The notes under the pieces were generated by a model, which did not search any database, was not told where the DNA came from, and worked only from the letters and a program-made list of their open reading frames with translations. 64,000 bases of DNA, taken from positions 163,568-227,567 of the forward strand of contig PLMA01000067.1 in assembly GCA_003141455.1 (NCBI GenBank), given 5' to 3'. The DNA is from Chloroflexota bacterium. GTDB taxonomy: Bacteria > Chloroflexota > Limnocylindria > Limnocylindrales > CSP1-4. Shown one piece after another: positions 25,607 to 35,062 of the stretch. Each line of letters begins with the position of its first letter. Positions within the stretch are counted from its first letter, which is position 1. The position numbers were made by a program, and so were the translations under genes.

Positions 25607-27160
25607 TCAGTGCCCTCCGCCCGGCGGCTCACCGCTCCGACTGGGTGCCGTGGTGGCGGGCGAGTAGACGTACACATCGCTATCCGGGAAGCTCGCCGCC
25701 AGCCGATAGTGCCCTCGGACATAGTCGCGCAGAGGGGTCAGGGTGTCCAGGTTGCGTAGGTCGAACCCGTAGGAACCAACGGCCCGGGGCCAGAACATCG
25801 GAACCGCGGCCGGTGCCTCCACGATCACCTGCGGGGGCGAAACCTCCCACTCGGCGAGCAAAGCCGCCGTTCGATCAGTCGACCAGTAGCCGGGCGTGAC
25901 GAGGGGGTACTGATAGACGAAGCGATCGTACGGCTCGCGGCCCGAGTAGATGTAGAGGGCAGGGTCGTCTCCCCACACGAATAGGGTGGCAGTGGCGGGT
26001 GTGTTCGCGCGTATCCAGGCAGGAGTGCCACCTGCACCGGCCTGTGCTGCGCTGGCATCGCTCGTCGTCACGGCCAGCGACTGACCGGCGACGTAGGCCG
26101 ACATCACAAGGAGACACGCGGTCACGACGGAGAGCGCGAGGGCCTGGGTTCGGAGGTTGGGATTCCCAGACGAAGCGGCGGCCCACAGCCATTGCATGCC
26201 CTTCGCCGCCAGGAAGATGAGCGGCGGCACCGCGAGAATCAGGTAGTGGAATAGAAGGCGCCCCTGATAGCCAACGTACAGTGTGGAGCCGATCGTCCAG
26301 AGAAGCGCCGACCAGTCGACGCTATCGAAGGCCCGGGGCGTGCGCACCATCCGGACAGCGGTCACGCCGGCAAGTAGCAGCAAAGGGCCAAGGAGCAGCG
26401 CCACCACGAGCAAGACCTCTATGAAGCCCGTGCCCGTCTTGGCGTAGGCCGCGTTGTATGTCACGAGCTGATCGAAGGCATCCCCCACGGCGCCCGCAGC
26501 GAGTAGCCAGCCCAGGACAGCCAACGGCAGGACAGCGCCCCCGATGACGATCGCGAAGGCGCGCCGGGCCACCTCCCAAGTCCTCCACGCTCCCTGATCG
26601 CCTATGGCTGCCACCACCGCGAGGGCCAGGGCCGGGGCCAGCGACTGCAGGGATATCAAACAGGCGACGCTCAACAAGACTCCCACGCCGGCCGCCGCGG
26701 GCAACGTTCGAGGGCGGCTGGCGATCGCCCAGAGAGCAGTCACGAGCGGCAGCAAAGCGAACGATTCGGTCAAGCCTCCGCCCTGCGCGACGGAGTACCA
26801 CGCGATCCCTACCAGACACAACAAACTCAAGAGCCACGCGGCGGCTGGTGACAGCCAGCGCCCAAGCAAGCTGCAGATGATCAGGATCGCCGCCGCTGTG
26901 AAGACGACGGTCATGAGCCAGCTGACGAGCCACGGATCGATCCACGGCAACACCGTCTGGCCGAGCGCGTTGAGCAGGTACCCTCCGGGCGGCTTGTGAT
27001 CCCAGAAGTCTCGATAGGGGACGAACCCTTCGCGAATGCGGGCGCCGGCCAGGATGAAGACGGCGGCGTCAACCCACGGCCCGAAGATCAGTCCGGGTGA
27101 GAACAGGATCCCCGTCAGCACGACCAGCGAGGCTGGCCGCGCAAATCCCCACACCCGCAT
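25607..27160 (-). CDS. GT-C (mannosyltransferase-like) integral membrane glycosyltransferase
   Basis: A 517-residue polytopic protein with about 11 hydrophobic helices. The loop PYRDFWDHKPPGGYLL (residues about 48-63) after the first helix is the hallmark of the PMT/ArnT-like GT-C glycosyltransferases that use a polyprenyl-phosphate sugar donor outside the membrane; the Asp is the expected catalytic type. The C-terminal soluble part has TLFVWGDDPALYIYSGR, as in relatives. Acceptor and sugar cannot be told. Its ATG overlaps the stop of the FAD oxidoreductase by one base (TGATG), so the two are coupled and perhaps share a cell-surface pathway. Confidence 0.85.
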   Translation of the reverse strand: MRVWGFARPASLVVLTGILFSPGLIFGPWVDAAVFILAGARIREGFVPYRDFWDHKPPGGYLLNALGQTVLPWIDPWLVSWLMTVVFTAAAILIICSLLGRWLSPAAAWLLSLLCLVGIAWYSVAQGGGLTESFALLPLVTALWAIASRPRTLPAAAGVGVLLSVACLISLQSLAPALALAVVAAIGDQGAWRTWEVARRAFAIVIGGAVLPLAVLGWLLAAGAVGDAFDQLVTYNAAYAKTGTGFIEVLLVVALLLGPLLLLAGVTAVRMVRTPRAFDSVDWSALLWTIGSTLYVGYQGRLLFHYLILAVPPLIFLAAKGMQWLWAAASSGNPNLRTQALALSVVTACLLVMSAYVAGQSLAVTTSDASAAQAGAGGTPAWIRANTPATATLFVWGDDPALYIYSGREPYDRFVYQYPLVTPGYWSTDRTAALLAEWEVSPPQVIVEAPAAVPMFWPRAVGSYGFDLRNLDTLTPLRDYVRGHYRLAASFPDSDVYVYSPATTAPSRSGEPPGGGH

Positions 27161-28590
27161 CAGACGCGGTCCTCCGATTCGGTCAGCTCCGCTTCAGCAA
27201 GCCAGGCAGTCGCGGTGGCGGCCACCCGCCGCCCCAACCCAAGGGCCAGCGATACGCCCCGGTCGTCTGGGTAGATGTGCGCGAGGCTGGCGTGGAAGAG
27301 GCCCGGCAACCCCGTTGCCAGCGGCAGGCCGGGCATGGGACCGCCCGCGAGCGGCACGGGCTGAGCCCACCGGTCACGCGATATGTGGGTAGCCACGATC
27401 CAGCTGCGTTCGAATCTGCCGTTGATCGCCCGCAGGATCTCCTCGACCGCCCCCACTATCTCGTCCGCCTCTGCGTTCCAGGCCCGGCCTTCTGGCTCGA
27501 CATAGTGCGTGAGGTATACCAAATGCCTCCCTCCGTACCGCTCGGCGGGAATGAAGTTCGTGTGCTCGATCACGGCGACGCAGGCCAGATCGGAGCGCTG
27601 CGCCAGGTTGATCCAGTAGTGGCGACTGAGTGGTCGGTCGAGCTCGAGGAGGACGCAGACGACAGCGCGGTATGGAATCCCCTCGATCGCACGCCGGTAA
27701 TCCTCCGGCAGGCGCACCAGATTCGACAGCACGTCGCCGCTTGCGGCCACGACAACCGCTCTACCGATGACCTCACGTCCATCGAAGCGGGCACGCCAGC
27801 GGCCACCCTCCCGGGTCAGGGAGTCGACCGGGGCACCGCAGGCGATGTTAACCCCACTCCTGGCGAGATCCTCGGCCAGATGCTCCGCCACGACGCCGAA
27901 GCCGCCCTGCAGATAGCCGAGCCGATCTCCTTTGCCTCCTTTCCGCGCCTGGGCACGCTGCCTGATCCTGGCCACCAGCCAGGCCGCCGCAACGTCAGGC
28001 GCCATCGATCCGAACTTCCCCTCCAGGAGCGGCCGCCACAGAGCGTCGTAGCCAGATCGACCGAACCAGAGTGGGCCGGCTTCGCCGACCCTCATGCCAG
28101 CCGCTCGGCGGCTGCGTCCATGGACGATCGCCACGGCGGCGCCCATACCCAATCGAATCCTGGCAGGGAGCGACAGGGGCGCGAACCGCAGCAGATCCAT
28201 GGGGCTGTCGAACGGATAGACGCGCCCGCTATCGAGGACCGCCGTGGATGCCCGCCGCCATTCGAAGCGGTCGGCCAGCCCCAGCCGATCGATCAGATCC
28301 CTTAGCTCACGGTCCTGGGGGAAAGCGTGGTGGTAATAAGCCTCGATACTTTCGCCCTCAACGCTGATGGATCGGGCCAGGCCGCCGACGGCGGGGGCCG
28401 TCTCGACCACCTGAACGCCTAGACCCTGCGCGACCAGGGCATCCGCGGCAGCGAGCCCGGTCATCCCGCCCCCGACGACGATGACGTCGGCCAGCTCGGC
28501 CGGTCGTCGGGTCAGTCCTGGTGTGGCGGCGCGTCGAGACCGCGTTCCTGAGACCTCGTCAGCTGTGGGATCGCGCCCCGCATGGTGCAA
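27160..28590 (-). CDS. FAD-dependent amine oxidase-like oxidoreductase
   Basis: About 476 residues. It begins with the dinucleotide motif DVIVVGGGMTGLAAADAL and the second FAD-contact stretch VVETAPAVGGLARS, and ends in the usual GLFHASLAHIYPDDRGVSLALG-type flavin motif (read in two parts). This places it in the protoporphyrinogen oxidase/amine oxidase/UDP-galactopyranose mutase-like clan; the substrate is not evident. No ATG or GTG fits between proS and the Rossmann motif; TTG 28590 has GGGGAGG nine bases upstream and lies just after the proS stop. It is coupled to a GT-C glycosyltransferase, which hints at a glycolipid or carotenoid-like substrate. Confidence 0.82.
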   Translation of the reverse strand: MHHAGRDPTADEVSGTRSRRAATPGLTRRPAELADVIVVGGGMTGLAAADALVAQGLGVQVVETAPAVGGLARSISVEGESIEAYYHHAFPQDRELRDLIDRLGLADRFEWRRASTAVLDSGRVYPFDSPMDLLRFAPLSLPARIRLGMGAAVAIVHGRSRRAAGMRVGEAGPLWFGRSGYDALWRPLLEGKFGSMAPDVAAAWLVARIRQRAQARKGGKGDRLGYLQGGFGVVAEHLAEDLARSGVNIACGAPVDSLTREGGRWRARFDGREVIGRAVVVAASGDVLSNLVRLPEDYRRAIEGIPYRAVVCVLLELDRPLSRHYWINLAQRSDLACVAVIEHTNFIPAERYGGRHLVYLTHYVEPEGRAWNAEADEIVGAVEEILRAINGRFERSWIVATHISRDRWAQPVPLAGGPMPGLPLATGLPGLFHASLAHIYPDDRGVSLALGLGRRVAATATAWLAEAELTESEDRV

Positions 28591-28616
28591 TTCGGATGAC
28601 CTCCCCTCGGCGCCGG

Positions 28617-30074
28617 CTAGTAGGCCCTGGCGAACAGCGCCCTTCGCTCCGAGGACACGCCGCAGACGATGCACTTGCCCGTCTCGTCCGGCGAATCGAA
28701 CGGGATGCAGCGGATTGTCGCGCCGGTCTCGGCGCTAACCTGCTTCTCGCACTTGCCGTCGCCGCACCAGGGCGCCAGGAAGAAGCCGCCCTCGCCGTCC
28801 AGCCCGTCTCTGAGTTCCTGGTATGTGTCCACGCGGTGAGTGTTCGCCTCGCGGAAATCGGACGCGCGCTTGAACAACTCGGCCTGGTAGTCCCGCAGGC
28901 GAGCGGGCAGCTCGGCCGCCAGTCGATCGAGTGGGACGGCCTCCTTGGAACGGTCCACGCGCTTCACGACCATGGCCTGGCCCGCGGCCACGTCTCGCGG
29001 CCCGATCTCGAGCCGGAACGGCACGCCGCGCAGCTCCCAGTGGTTGTACTTGAATCCCGGCGAATCCTCGCGCCAATCCACGTGCACGCGGACGGCCCTG
29101 CCGTCGGGCGTCTCCGCGAGGGACTCCTTGAGCCGATCGATCGCCGCGGCAACCGCGGCCCTCTCCTCTTCCTTGCGGAATATCGGCACCACAACGACTT
29201 GGACGGGCGCTACGTTGGGCGGCAGGACTAGCCCAGAGTCGTCACCGTGGGCCATGATGGTGGCCCCGACCATACGGGTCGAGAAACCCCACGATGTTCC
29301 ATAGGGGTTCTTGCGGACGTTGTCGCGGTCCAGGAACTCGATCCCGGCGGCCTTGGCAAAATTCTGGCCGAGCATGTGGCTCGTGCCGGCCTGGAGCGCC
29401 TTCTTGTCGCGCATCATGGCTTCGATGCACCAGGTCCAATCGGCACCGGGAAACTTCTCCGCGTCGGTCTTGCGGCCCTTGATGACCGGGATCGCGAGCC
29501 AGTCCTCGGACACCAGGCGGTAGCACTCGAGACCTGTCGCGACCTCGTCGGCCGCCTCTTTCTCGGTGGCGTGGAAGGTGTGGGCTTCCTGCCACAGAAA
29601 CTCTGTCGTTCGCAGGAAGAGCCTGGTTCGCAGCTCCCACCGCACGACGTTGTTCCAGAGGTTCATCAGCAGCGGCAGGTCGCGGTAGGACTGGATCCAG
29701 TCCTTCACGCTGTCGGCGATGATGGCTTCGCTGGTAGGCCGGATGGCAAGCCACTCGTCCAGAGCCTTGCCGCCGGCGTGCGTCACCCAGGCGACCTGTG
29801 GGTTGAACCCCTCGACGTGCTCCGCTTCCTTCTCCAGAAGCGACTTGGGAACGAAGAGCGGGAAGTAGACGTTGCTGTGGCCGGTCCGCTTGATGTGGCC
29901 GTCGAGCTCGGCCTGCATCGACTCCCACATGGCATAGCCGTACGGCCGGATGATCATGCAGCCGCGAACCGGGGAGTAGTCGGCCAGCTCCGCTTTCAGG
30001 ACCACGTCGTTGTACCAGCCGGGGAAATCCTCGGACTGGCGGGCGATGCTGGTGACGAAACCCTCGCTGGGCAC
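28617..30074 (-). CDS. proS: Prolyl-tRNA synthetase, type 3 (eukaryote/archaea-like)
   Basis: A 485-residue class II synthetase that charges tRNA-Pro. The start MPSEGFVTSIARQSEDFPGW, motif 2 region FLRTTEFLWQEAHT, IRPTSEAII, and the C-terminal zinc-binding domain with WCGDGKCE and CIVCG fit the ProRS type lacking the bacterial editing insertion. GTG 30074 sits right after GGAGGAGGAG and gives the family's usual length. The frame is open 111 codons further upstream, but that part is not conserved. The FAD oxidoreductase begins 26 bases after its stop. Confidence 0.95.
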   Translation of the reverse strand: MPSEGFVTSIARQSEDFPGWYNDVVLKAELADYSPVRGCMIIRPYGYAMWESMQAELDGHIKRTGHSNVYFPLFVPKSLLEKEAEHVEGFNPQVAWVTHAGGKALDEWLAIRPTSEAIIADSVKDWIQSYRDLPLLMNLWNNVVRWELRTRLFLRTTEFLWQEAHTFHATEKEAADEVATGLECYRLVSEDWLAIPVIKGRKTDAEKFPGADWTWCIEAMMRDKKALQAGTSHMLGQNFAKAAGIEFLDRDNVRKNPYGTSWGFSTRMVGATIMAHGDDSGLVLPPNVAPVQVVVVPIFRKEEERAAVAAAIDRLKESLAETPDGRAVRVHVDWREDSPGFKYNHWELRGVPFRLEIGPRDVAAGQAMVVKRVDRSKEAVPLDRLAAELPARLRDYQAELFKRASDFREANTHRVDTYQELRDGLDGEGGFFLAPWCGDGKCEKQVSAETGATIRCIPFDSPDETGKCIVCGVSSERRALFARAY

Positions 30075-30467
30075 AACTCCTCCTCCGACAGATCGAAACT
30101 CGGGCAACTTCGCGCAATCGTACCGCCTGAAGGCACCACTGCATGCGGCCGCGGCAGGCAGGGGTCCGGGGTCGCATTTATGCGTGGAGGGACTGCTATC
30201 CAAACCTCGATGCGGTTCCCGAAGCATGGTCGGGCTTCTGGCGGACGAAGTCGACGAAACCCGAGCGTGGCCGGGGCATCTGCCGCCCGCAGTGTCCGCC
30301 CTGAAGAGCGCGGACGCGGATAGCAGTCGCGTCACGAATATGTGAGCGGAGGGATCGCCGGCTCGCGTTCTGCCCCATCGCCGGCTCGCGAGTCGCGCCC
30401 GGCGCAACTCCCAGCCGTCGCCGGCCGGGGACGCGTACTACTAGTGAACCCCTTGGAGACACCCCTG
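30075..30467. other. 393-base intergenic region between proS and the small lipoprotein
   Basis: Divergent upstream region. It holds two identical 14-base direct repeats, ATCGCCGGCTCGCG, at 30356-30369 and 30379-30392, spaced 23 bases apart. I find no convincing promoter for proS: a minus-strand TGC-TATCCG near 30320 is the best candidate. A GCATTTATGC near-palindrome lies near 30174. No RNA gene is apparent. Confidence 0.5.
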
Positions 30468-30590
30468 ATGACCAAACTGAAGTCCGGGATCGCATGGGTC
30501 CGCGCCCACATCTTGTGGTTCGCCCTCGCCGCGCTGCCTCTCGTCGTGGCGGCCTGCAACAACGGCGGCAGTGGCGGCAACGGCTACTAG
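30468..30590 (+). CDS. Tiny lipoprotein of 40 residues
   Basis: One of only two plus-strand genes. The product starts MTKLKSGIAWVRAHILW, continues with a hydrophobic stretch ending in the lipobox VVAAC, and finishes CNNGGSGGNGY. After lipid attachment to Cys30 only 11 residues would remain. A Shine-Dalgarno-like GGAG lies about nine bases before the ATG. A basic N-region, hydrophobic core and lipobox in a row argue that it is real. It converges on ispG with only 21 bases between the stops. The frame is open another 42 codons upstream but without a signal. Function unknown; entericidin-like toxin or anchor roles are speculation. Confidence 0.65.
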   Translation: MTKLKSGIAWVRAHILWFALAALPLVVAACNNGGSGGNGY

Positions 30591-30611
30591 TCGCCCTGTC
30601 GCGCTCTCGCC

Positions 30612-31859
30612 CTATCGCCCGGCCAGGGCCCCCGGCGCCGGGAAACGGCGATCCACGTACGAGTCGAGGATCGCCTTGAACTCGTCGACGATGTGGTCGC
30701 CGCGCAGCGTCCGATCCAGGGCTCCGTCGATGAAGACCGGCGCAACCGGTTCCTCGAACGTCCCCGGCAGGCTGATGCCGACGTCCGCGTGCTTGGATTC
30801 ACCCGGGCCGTTCACGACGCAGCCCATCACGGCAACGCGCAACTCCTCCACGCCTGGGTGTCTCTCTCGCCAGAGGGGCATCTGCTCGCGCAGGTACGAC
30901 TGGACGTCGCGTGCCAGCTCCTGGAAGTAGACGCTCGTGGTGCGACCGCAGCCCGGGCACGACGAAACCTGCGGCATGAAGGACCGCAGGCCGAGCGACT
31001 GAAGGACCTGCTGCGCCACCGCCACCTCTTCGGTCCGGTCACCGCCCGGCTCCGGCGTAATCGAGACCCGAATCGTGTCGCCGATCCCCTCGGCCAGCAG
31101 CAACGAGAGGCCGGCCGACGAAGCCACGATCCCCTTCATCCCCATCCCCGCCTCGGTCAGTCCCAGGTGGAGCGCGTAGTCGCCGCGGGCCGCCAACCGC
31201 TGGTACACCTCCATGAGATCCCGCACGCCGGACACCTTGGCCGACAGGATAATCCGGTCGTGCCCCAGACCGGTCACTTCCGCCAGTTCGGCCGAACGCA
31301 GGGCGCTCTCGACCATCGCTTCGATCATCACGTCGCGCGCGTTCTTCGGCTGCGGCAGGCGCGCGTTCGCGTCCATCATCTCGGCCAGGACCGCCTGGTC
31401 GAGCGAGCCCCAGTTGACCCCGATCCGGACCGGCTTGCCGTTGTCGATAGCGATGCGGACGATCGCCTCGAAGTGGTCGTCGTGGTGGCGGCCTGACCCG
31501 ACGTTGCCGGGGTTGATGCGGTACTTCGCGAGGGCTCGCGCCGTCTCCGGATAGTCGGCCAGCAGCTTGTGTCCGTTGTAGTGGAAGTCACCGACGATCG
31601 GCGCGGAGACTCCCAGCCCGCGGACCTTGCGCACGATCTCCGGAACCGCGGCCGCGGCGGCCTCTGTGTTGACCGTGATGCGGACGAGCTCCGACCCGGC
31701 ATGCGCCAGCTGCGCGACCTGGAGCGCGGTGGCGTCCGCGTCCGCCGTGTCGGTGTTGGTCATCGACTGGACGACTATCGGATGGCCACCGCCGACCATC
31801 ACGCCGCCGACATTCACGGCCGCGGAGCGGCGTCGCGGCCCGAAGGCCTGCCCGCCCAT
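30612..31859 (-). CDS. ispG: 4-hydroxy-3-methylbut-2-enyl diphosphate synthase (flavodoxin)
   Basis: A 415-residue 4Fe-4S enzyme of the MEP isoprenoid pathway that converts methylerythritol cyclodiphosphate to HMBPP. N-terminal VQSMTNTDT, the TIM barrel with [10 protein letters not shown] and [10 protein letters not shown], and the C-terminal cluster motif with CPGCGRT and [10 protein letters not shown] are intact. ATG 31859 is two bases after the rseP stop; a longer frame into rseP is not conserved. With dxr two genes upstream, two MEP enzymes are made from one operon. Confidence 0.95.
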   Translation of the reverse strand: MGGQAFGPRRRSAAVNVGGVMVGGGHPIVVQSMTNTDTADADATALQVAQLAHAGSELVRITVNTEAAAAAVPEIVRKVRGLGVSAPIVGDFHYNGHKLLADYPETARALAKYRINPGNVGSGRHHDDHFEAIVRIAIDNGKPVRIGVNWGSLDQAVLAEMMDANARLPQPKNARDVMIEAMVESALRSAELAEVTGLGHDRIILSAKVSGVRDLMEVYQRLAARGDYALHLGLTEAGMGMKGIVASSAGLSLLLAEGIGDTIRVSITPEPGGDRTEEVAVAQQVLQSLGLRSFMPQVSSCPGCGRTTSVYFQELARDVQSYLREQMPLWRERHPGVEELRVAVMGCVVNGPGESKHADVGISLPGTFEEPVAPVFIDGALDRTLRGDHIVDEFKAILDSYVDRRFPAPGALAGR

Positions 31860-31861
31860 GA

Positions 31862-32965
31862 CTACTGGCCGGCCCGCACTATGTCGAAGAAGCTCACCCA
31901 GGCGATGAATGCCATCAGCAGACCGAATCCGATCAGATTGGTCGCGATCTCGAGCGCTCCGACGCCACGCATGCCGAAGACCCGCTTCACCACCATGATC
32001 GCGACCTTGCCGCCGTCGAGAGGCGGAAACGGCAGGACATTGATAAGGGCCAGGTTGGCCGACAGGATGCCCGCCAGCAGCAGGAGAAGCATCGGGGCAT
32101 CGTTCTGGGAGAGCAGATGGCCCACATCCGCGGCTATCCCAACCGGTCCCGCGACGCCGGACGGTCCCGCGGTCGGATTGGTGGCGATCTGATTGCCAAC
32201 CTCTCCGAGCGCAACCAGTACAAGGGTCAGGGCCTTGGCGGTGCCGCCGATCGAAGTCTGGATCGCATCGACCGGATTGCCCGGCGTGTACGCGAACGAG
32301 AAGCCCATGCTGACGCCCAGAGACCCCGTGTGCTGGGCGTCTGGAACTCGCAGATGGACCGTCAGCGAGCGCTGTTGACCCGCGCTGTTCGCTACGACCA
32401 TGGTCACAGTCTGGCCTTCGTGCGATTGAAGGTCCGATCTCCACGCCGCGAACGGATCGGACCCGAAGTCCAGGAGCGAGTGCGTCCGGCCGTTGATCGA
32501 GACCAGAGTGTCGCCCTTGTTGATGCCCGCCGCCTGCGCGGGCGTCGTCCCGTCCGCCGCAAAGTCCGCCACTACCGGCTGGACCATGGGATTGAAGATC
32601 CACGCCACCGCAAACAAGAGCAGGACCGCGGACAGGAGATTCATGGCGACGCCCGCGACCATGATCAGCAGCTGCCGCGACAGCGGCGCATTGCTCAGAG
32701 ACCGCGGATCCTCGGATTCAGTCTCCTCGCCTTCGAGGCGAACGAAGCCGCCGATAGGCAGCCAGTTGAGCGTGTACTCGGTTTCGTGATCGTGCCCCAG
32801 AACCTTCGCCTTCGGCGGAAAGCCGATGCCGAACTCCAGGACCCGAACCCCCGTCAGCCGGGCCATGATGAAATGGCCCAGCTCGTGGACCAGGACCAGC
32901 CCAACGAGGATGATCAGCAGTACGGGCACCGCCCTGGCCCAGAAGAGGATCCCGTCCAGGCTCAT
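31862..32965 (-). CDS. rseP: RseP-type site-2 membrane zinc protease
   Basis: A 367-residue intramembrane metalloprotease. HELGH at 27-31 lies in the first transmembrane helix, followed by FGIGFPPK. A single PDZ domain occupies the middle ([19 protein letters not shown], split), and the second metal motif [11 protein letters not shown] lies near the end. In this gene order (uppS-cdsA-dxr-rseP) the homologue cleaves anti-sigma factors or signal-peptide remnants. No sigma/anti-sigma pair is nearby. The ATG overlaps the dxr stop (ATGA). Confidence 0.95.
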   Translation of the reverse strand: MSLDGILFWARAVPVLLIILVGLVLVHELGHFIMARLTGVRVLEFGIGFPPKAKVLGHDHETEYTLNWLPIGGFVRLEGEETESEDPRSLSNAPLSRQLLIMVAGVAMNLLSAVLLLFAVAWIFNPMVQPVVADFAADGTTPAQAAGINKGDTLVSINGRTHSLLDFGSDPFAAWRSDLQSHEGQTVTMVVANSAGQQRSLTVHLRVPDAQHTGSLGVSMGFSFAYTPGNPVDAIQTSIGGTAKALTLVLVALGEVGNQIATNPTAGPSGVAGPVGIAADVGHLLSQNDAPMLLLLLAGILSANLALINVLPFPPLDGGKVAIMVVKRVFGMRGVGALEIATNLIGFGLLMAFIAWVSFFDIVRAGQ

Positions 32966-34203
32966 CGGTAGGCCTCTGCGAAGGCGCGAACCTCGGCGTC
33001 GAGGGCGAAGAGCCCTTCCAGGGACGGCGCAGCGGCACCGGTCTGCCCGAAGCGCTCGACCGAAGCGCCGAGCAGCCGGGCGATGGCGTTGAAGTCGAGC
33101 CGACCGCCCAGGAACCGGGCCACCGCGACCTCATCGGCCGAGATGAGGGCCGCGCTCGCTCGAGGACCGGCGAGACCGGCCTCACGCGCGATCCGGAGGG
33201 CGGGAAATCGCCCCTCGTCGGGGGCCTGAAACTCCAGCCGGCCGGAGGCGATCAGGTCCACCGCAGCCGCGGGGGACGGTCGTCGCGCCGGATACGTGAG
33301 GGCATACTGGATGGGGAGTCGCATGTCGGGTGTCCCAAGCTGAGCTTTCAATGAGCCGTCCACGAACTGAACCGCCGAATGGACGACGCTCTGCCGGTGG
33401 ATGATCACTGAGATCGCCGACAGCGGAACATCGTACAGCCAGTGCGCTTCGATGACCTCCAGCCCCTTGTTGGCCAGGGTTGCGGAGTCAACAGTGATCT
33501 TCGCGCCCATCGTCCAGGTCGGGTGGCGAAGAGCTCGCTCAGGGGTCACCGTCGCGAGGTCCGCGACGGACGAGTCCAGGAATGGGCCGCCGGAGGCGGT
33601 GAGCAGCAAGCGTTCGATGGCGGCGTGGTCCTCGCCGACCAGGCACTGCCAGATGGCAGAGTGCTCCGAGTCGATGGGACGGAGCCAGCCCAACGGACTC
33701 GCCAGCGGGTCATGATCGTCTCCCGTCGCGACGGCCGACGCGGCTGCCAGGCGTCGGACGACCGGCATGACCAGATGTCCGCCCGCCACGAGCGTTTCCT
33801 TGTTCGCCGTGGCCACGATCTTGCCGGCGTCCAGCGCGGCCAGCACCGAGCGGAGCGCGACCAACCCGCCCGTCGCGACGATCACGAGGTCCACGTCAGG
33901 ACGCGTGGCGAGCTCTTGCAGTGCGTCCGGACCGCCGGCGAACGCCGTACCCGGCGGCAGATCCAAACGGGCCGCAGCTCGCGAGTCCGCCAGCGAGACG
34001 ACGGCCGGTCGGAGAAGGCGCGCTTGCTCCTCCAGCAATCGCCCTTGCGAGCCGGTGGCCAGGGCGACGACCCGGAACGAGTCCGAATGCCGGGCCAGGA
34101 CATCGACCGCCTGGCGGCCGATCGAGCCGCCCGAGCCGAGAAGCGCGACCCGCGTCACGCGATCCGGATGGCCGGCACTCCCCTGCCCCGCCCCGCCTGC
34201 CAC
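32962..34203 (-). CDS. dxr: 1-deoxy-D-xylulose 5-phosphate reductoisomerase
   Basis: A 413-residue NADPH enzyme, first committed step of the MEP pathway. It has the nucleotide loop LLGSGGSIGRQ, the metal/substrate loop DSEHSAIWQC, LLTASGGPF and NKGLEVIEAHWLY. Two features are slightly off-type: the glycine loop uses Ser/Gly in place of Thr/Gly, and a short insertion follows ATANKETLVAGG. The start abuts the cdsA stop. Confidence 0.96.
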   Translation of the reverse strand: MAGGAGQGSAGHPDRVTRVALLGSGGSIGRQAVDVLARHSDSFRVVALATGSQGRLLEEQARLLRPAVVSLADSRAAARLDLPPGTAFAGGPDALQELATRPDVDLVIVATGGLVALRSVLAALDAGKIVATANKETLVAGGHLVMPVVRRLAAASAVATGDDHDPLASPLGWLRPIDSEHSAIWQCLVGEDHAAIERLLLTASGGPFLDSSVADLATVTPERALRHPTWTMGAKITVDSATLANKGLEVIEAHWLYDVPLSAISVIIHRQSVVHSAVQFVDGSLKAQLGTPDMRLPIQYALTYPARRPSPAAAVDLIASGRLEFQAPDEGRFPALRIAREAGLAGPRASAALISADEVAVARFLGGRLDFNAIARLLGASVERFGQTGAAAPSLEGLFALDAEVRAFAEAYR

Positions 34204-35052
34204 TCAGCGCGCCAGTGCGGTGACGAATATCGCTGCGACCGGCGCCGCGAATATGAACGAGTCGACGCGATCCAGCATTCCGCCGTGCCCGGGGATGAGA
34301 CCGCCGGAGTCCTTCGCCCCGGCGGCGCGTTTGAGCATGGATTCGGCCAGGTCGCCGGCCTGCGCGGCGACCCCGACCAGCGGCCCGAGCAGGAGCCCCA
34401 TGAGTGGCGGCTGACCGAGCTGCCAGAGCCCGGCTACCGCCACGGCCGTGACCGCCACTAGTCCACCGAACATGCCCCAGTAGCTCTTCGAGGGCGAGAT
34501 GTGGACCAGGAACTTGCGCTTCCCGAGGGTGATCCCGACGCAGTAGGCGCCGGTGTCGAAGGCCCAGACGAGCAAGATGACCAGCAGGATCCAGGCGCGC
34601 TCCGCGCCGAGCTGGGCCACGGCGCTGAGCTGGCCAGACGGAGCCGACCCGGCAAACGGCGGCGCTACCTGGCCGAGTCGAACGAGCGCACCAAGCATCC
34701 CCACGTACGTCGCGACGAAAGCCGTCCCGATCCACGCCCCGAAGCCGACCCTCGTGTCCTTCTCCGCGAACGCGGCTATCCCGGTCACGACCAGCACGGC
34801 CGCCACGAGCAGGTCCGCGTAGGTGCGCAATTGCGTCGTGGCGGCCATGTCCGCGGCCACGGCAAGCGCACCGGCAACACCCAGTGCGGGGATGGCGGGG
34901 TATCCGGCCGCGCGCACGAGCCGGACCGCTTCCCAGGCCGCAACGGCAACGAAGACCGCGATCAACGCCGCGAACCAGGGCTCGCCAAGAGCAAGCACGA
35001 TCAGCAGAGGCGGCACGAAGATCGCCGCGCTCAGGGCCCGCTGGCTGATCAT
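34204..35052 (-). CDS. cdsA: Phosphatidate cytidylyltransferase
   Basis: A 282-residue integral membrane enzyme that makes CDP-diacylglycerol for phospholipid synthesis. About eight hydrophobic helices and the family signature near the C-terminus: SPSKSYWG, KDSGGLIPGHGGMLDRVDS. ATG 35052 has AGAGG seven bases upstream and starts just after the uppS stop; 14 further codons overlapping uppS are unlikely to be used. Confidence 0.95.
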   Translation of the reverse strand: MISQRALSAAIFVPPLLIVLALGEPWFAALIAVFVAVAAWEAVRLVRAAGYPAIPALGVAGALAVAADMAATTQLRTYADLLVAAVLVVTGIAAFAEKDTRVGFGAWIGTAFVATYVGMLGALVRLGQVAPPFAGSAPSGQLSAVAQLGAERAWILLVILLVWAFDTGAYCVGITLGKRKFLVHISPSKSYWGMFGGLVAVTAVAVAGLWQLGQPPLMGLLLGPLVGVAAQAGDLAESMLKRAAGAKDSGGLIPGHGGMLDRVDSFIFAAPVAAIFVTALAR

Positions 35053-35062
35053 CGGCCGGCCT

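Noticed and set aside
25450-25722. N-terminal extension of the Pro-Gly-Trp membrane protein
   Set aside because: Low-order Arg/Pro sequence before a well-placed ATG with GGAGGGG; it partly overlaps the end of the glycosyltransferase gene.
30612-32603. Extended ispG frame covering most of rseP
   Set aside because: The part before 31859 is an alternate reading of rseP with no homology to IspG.
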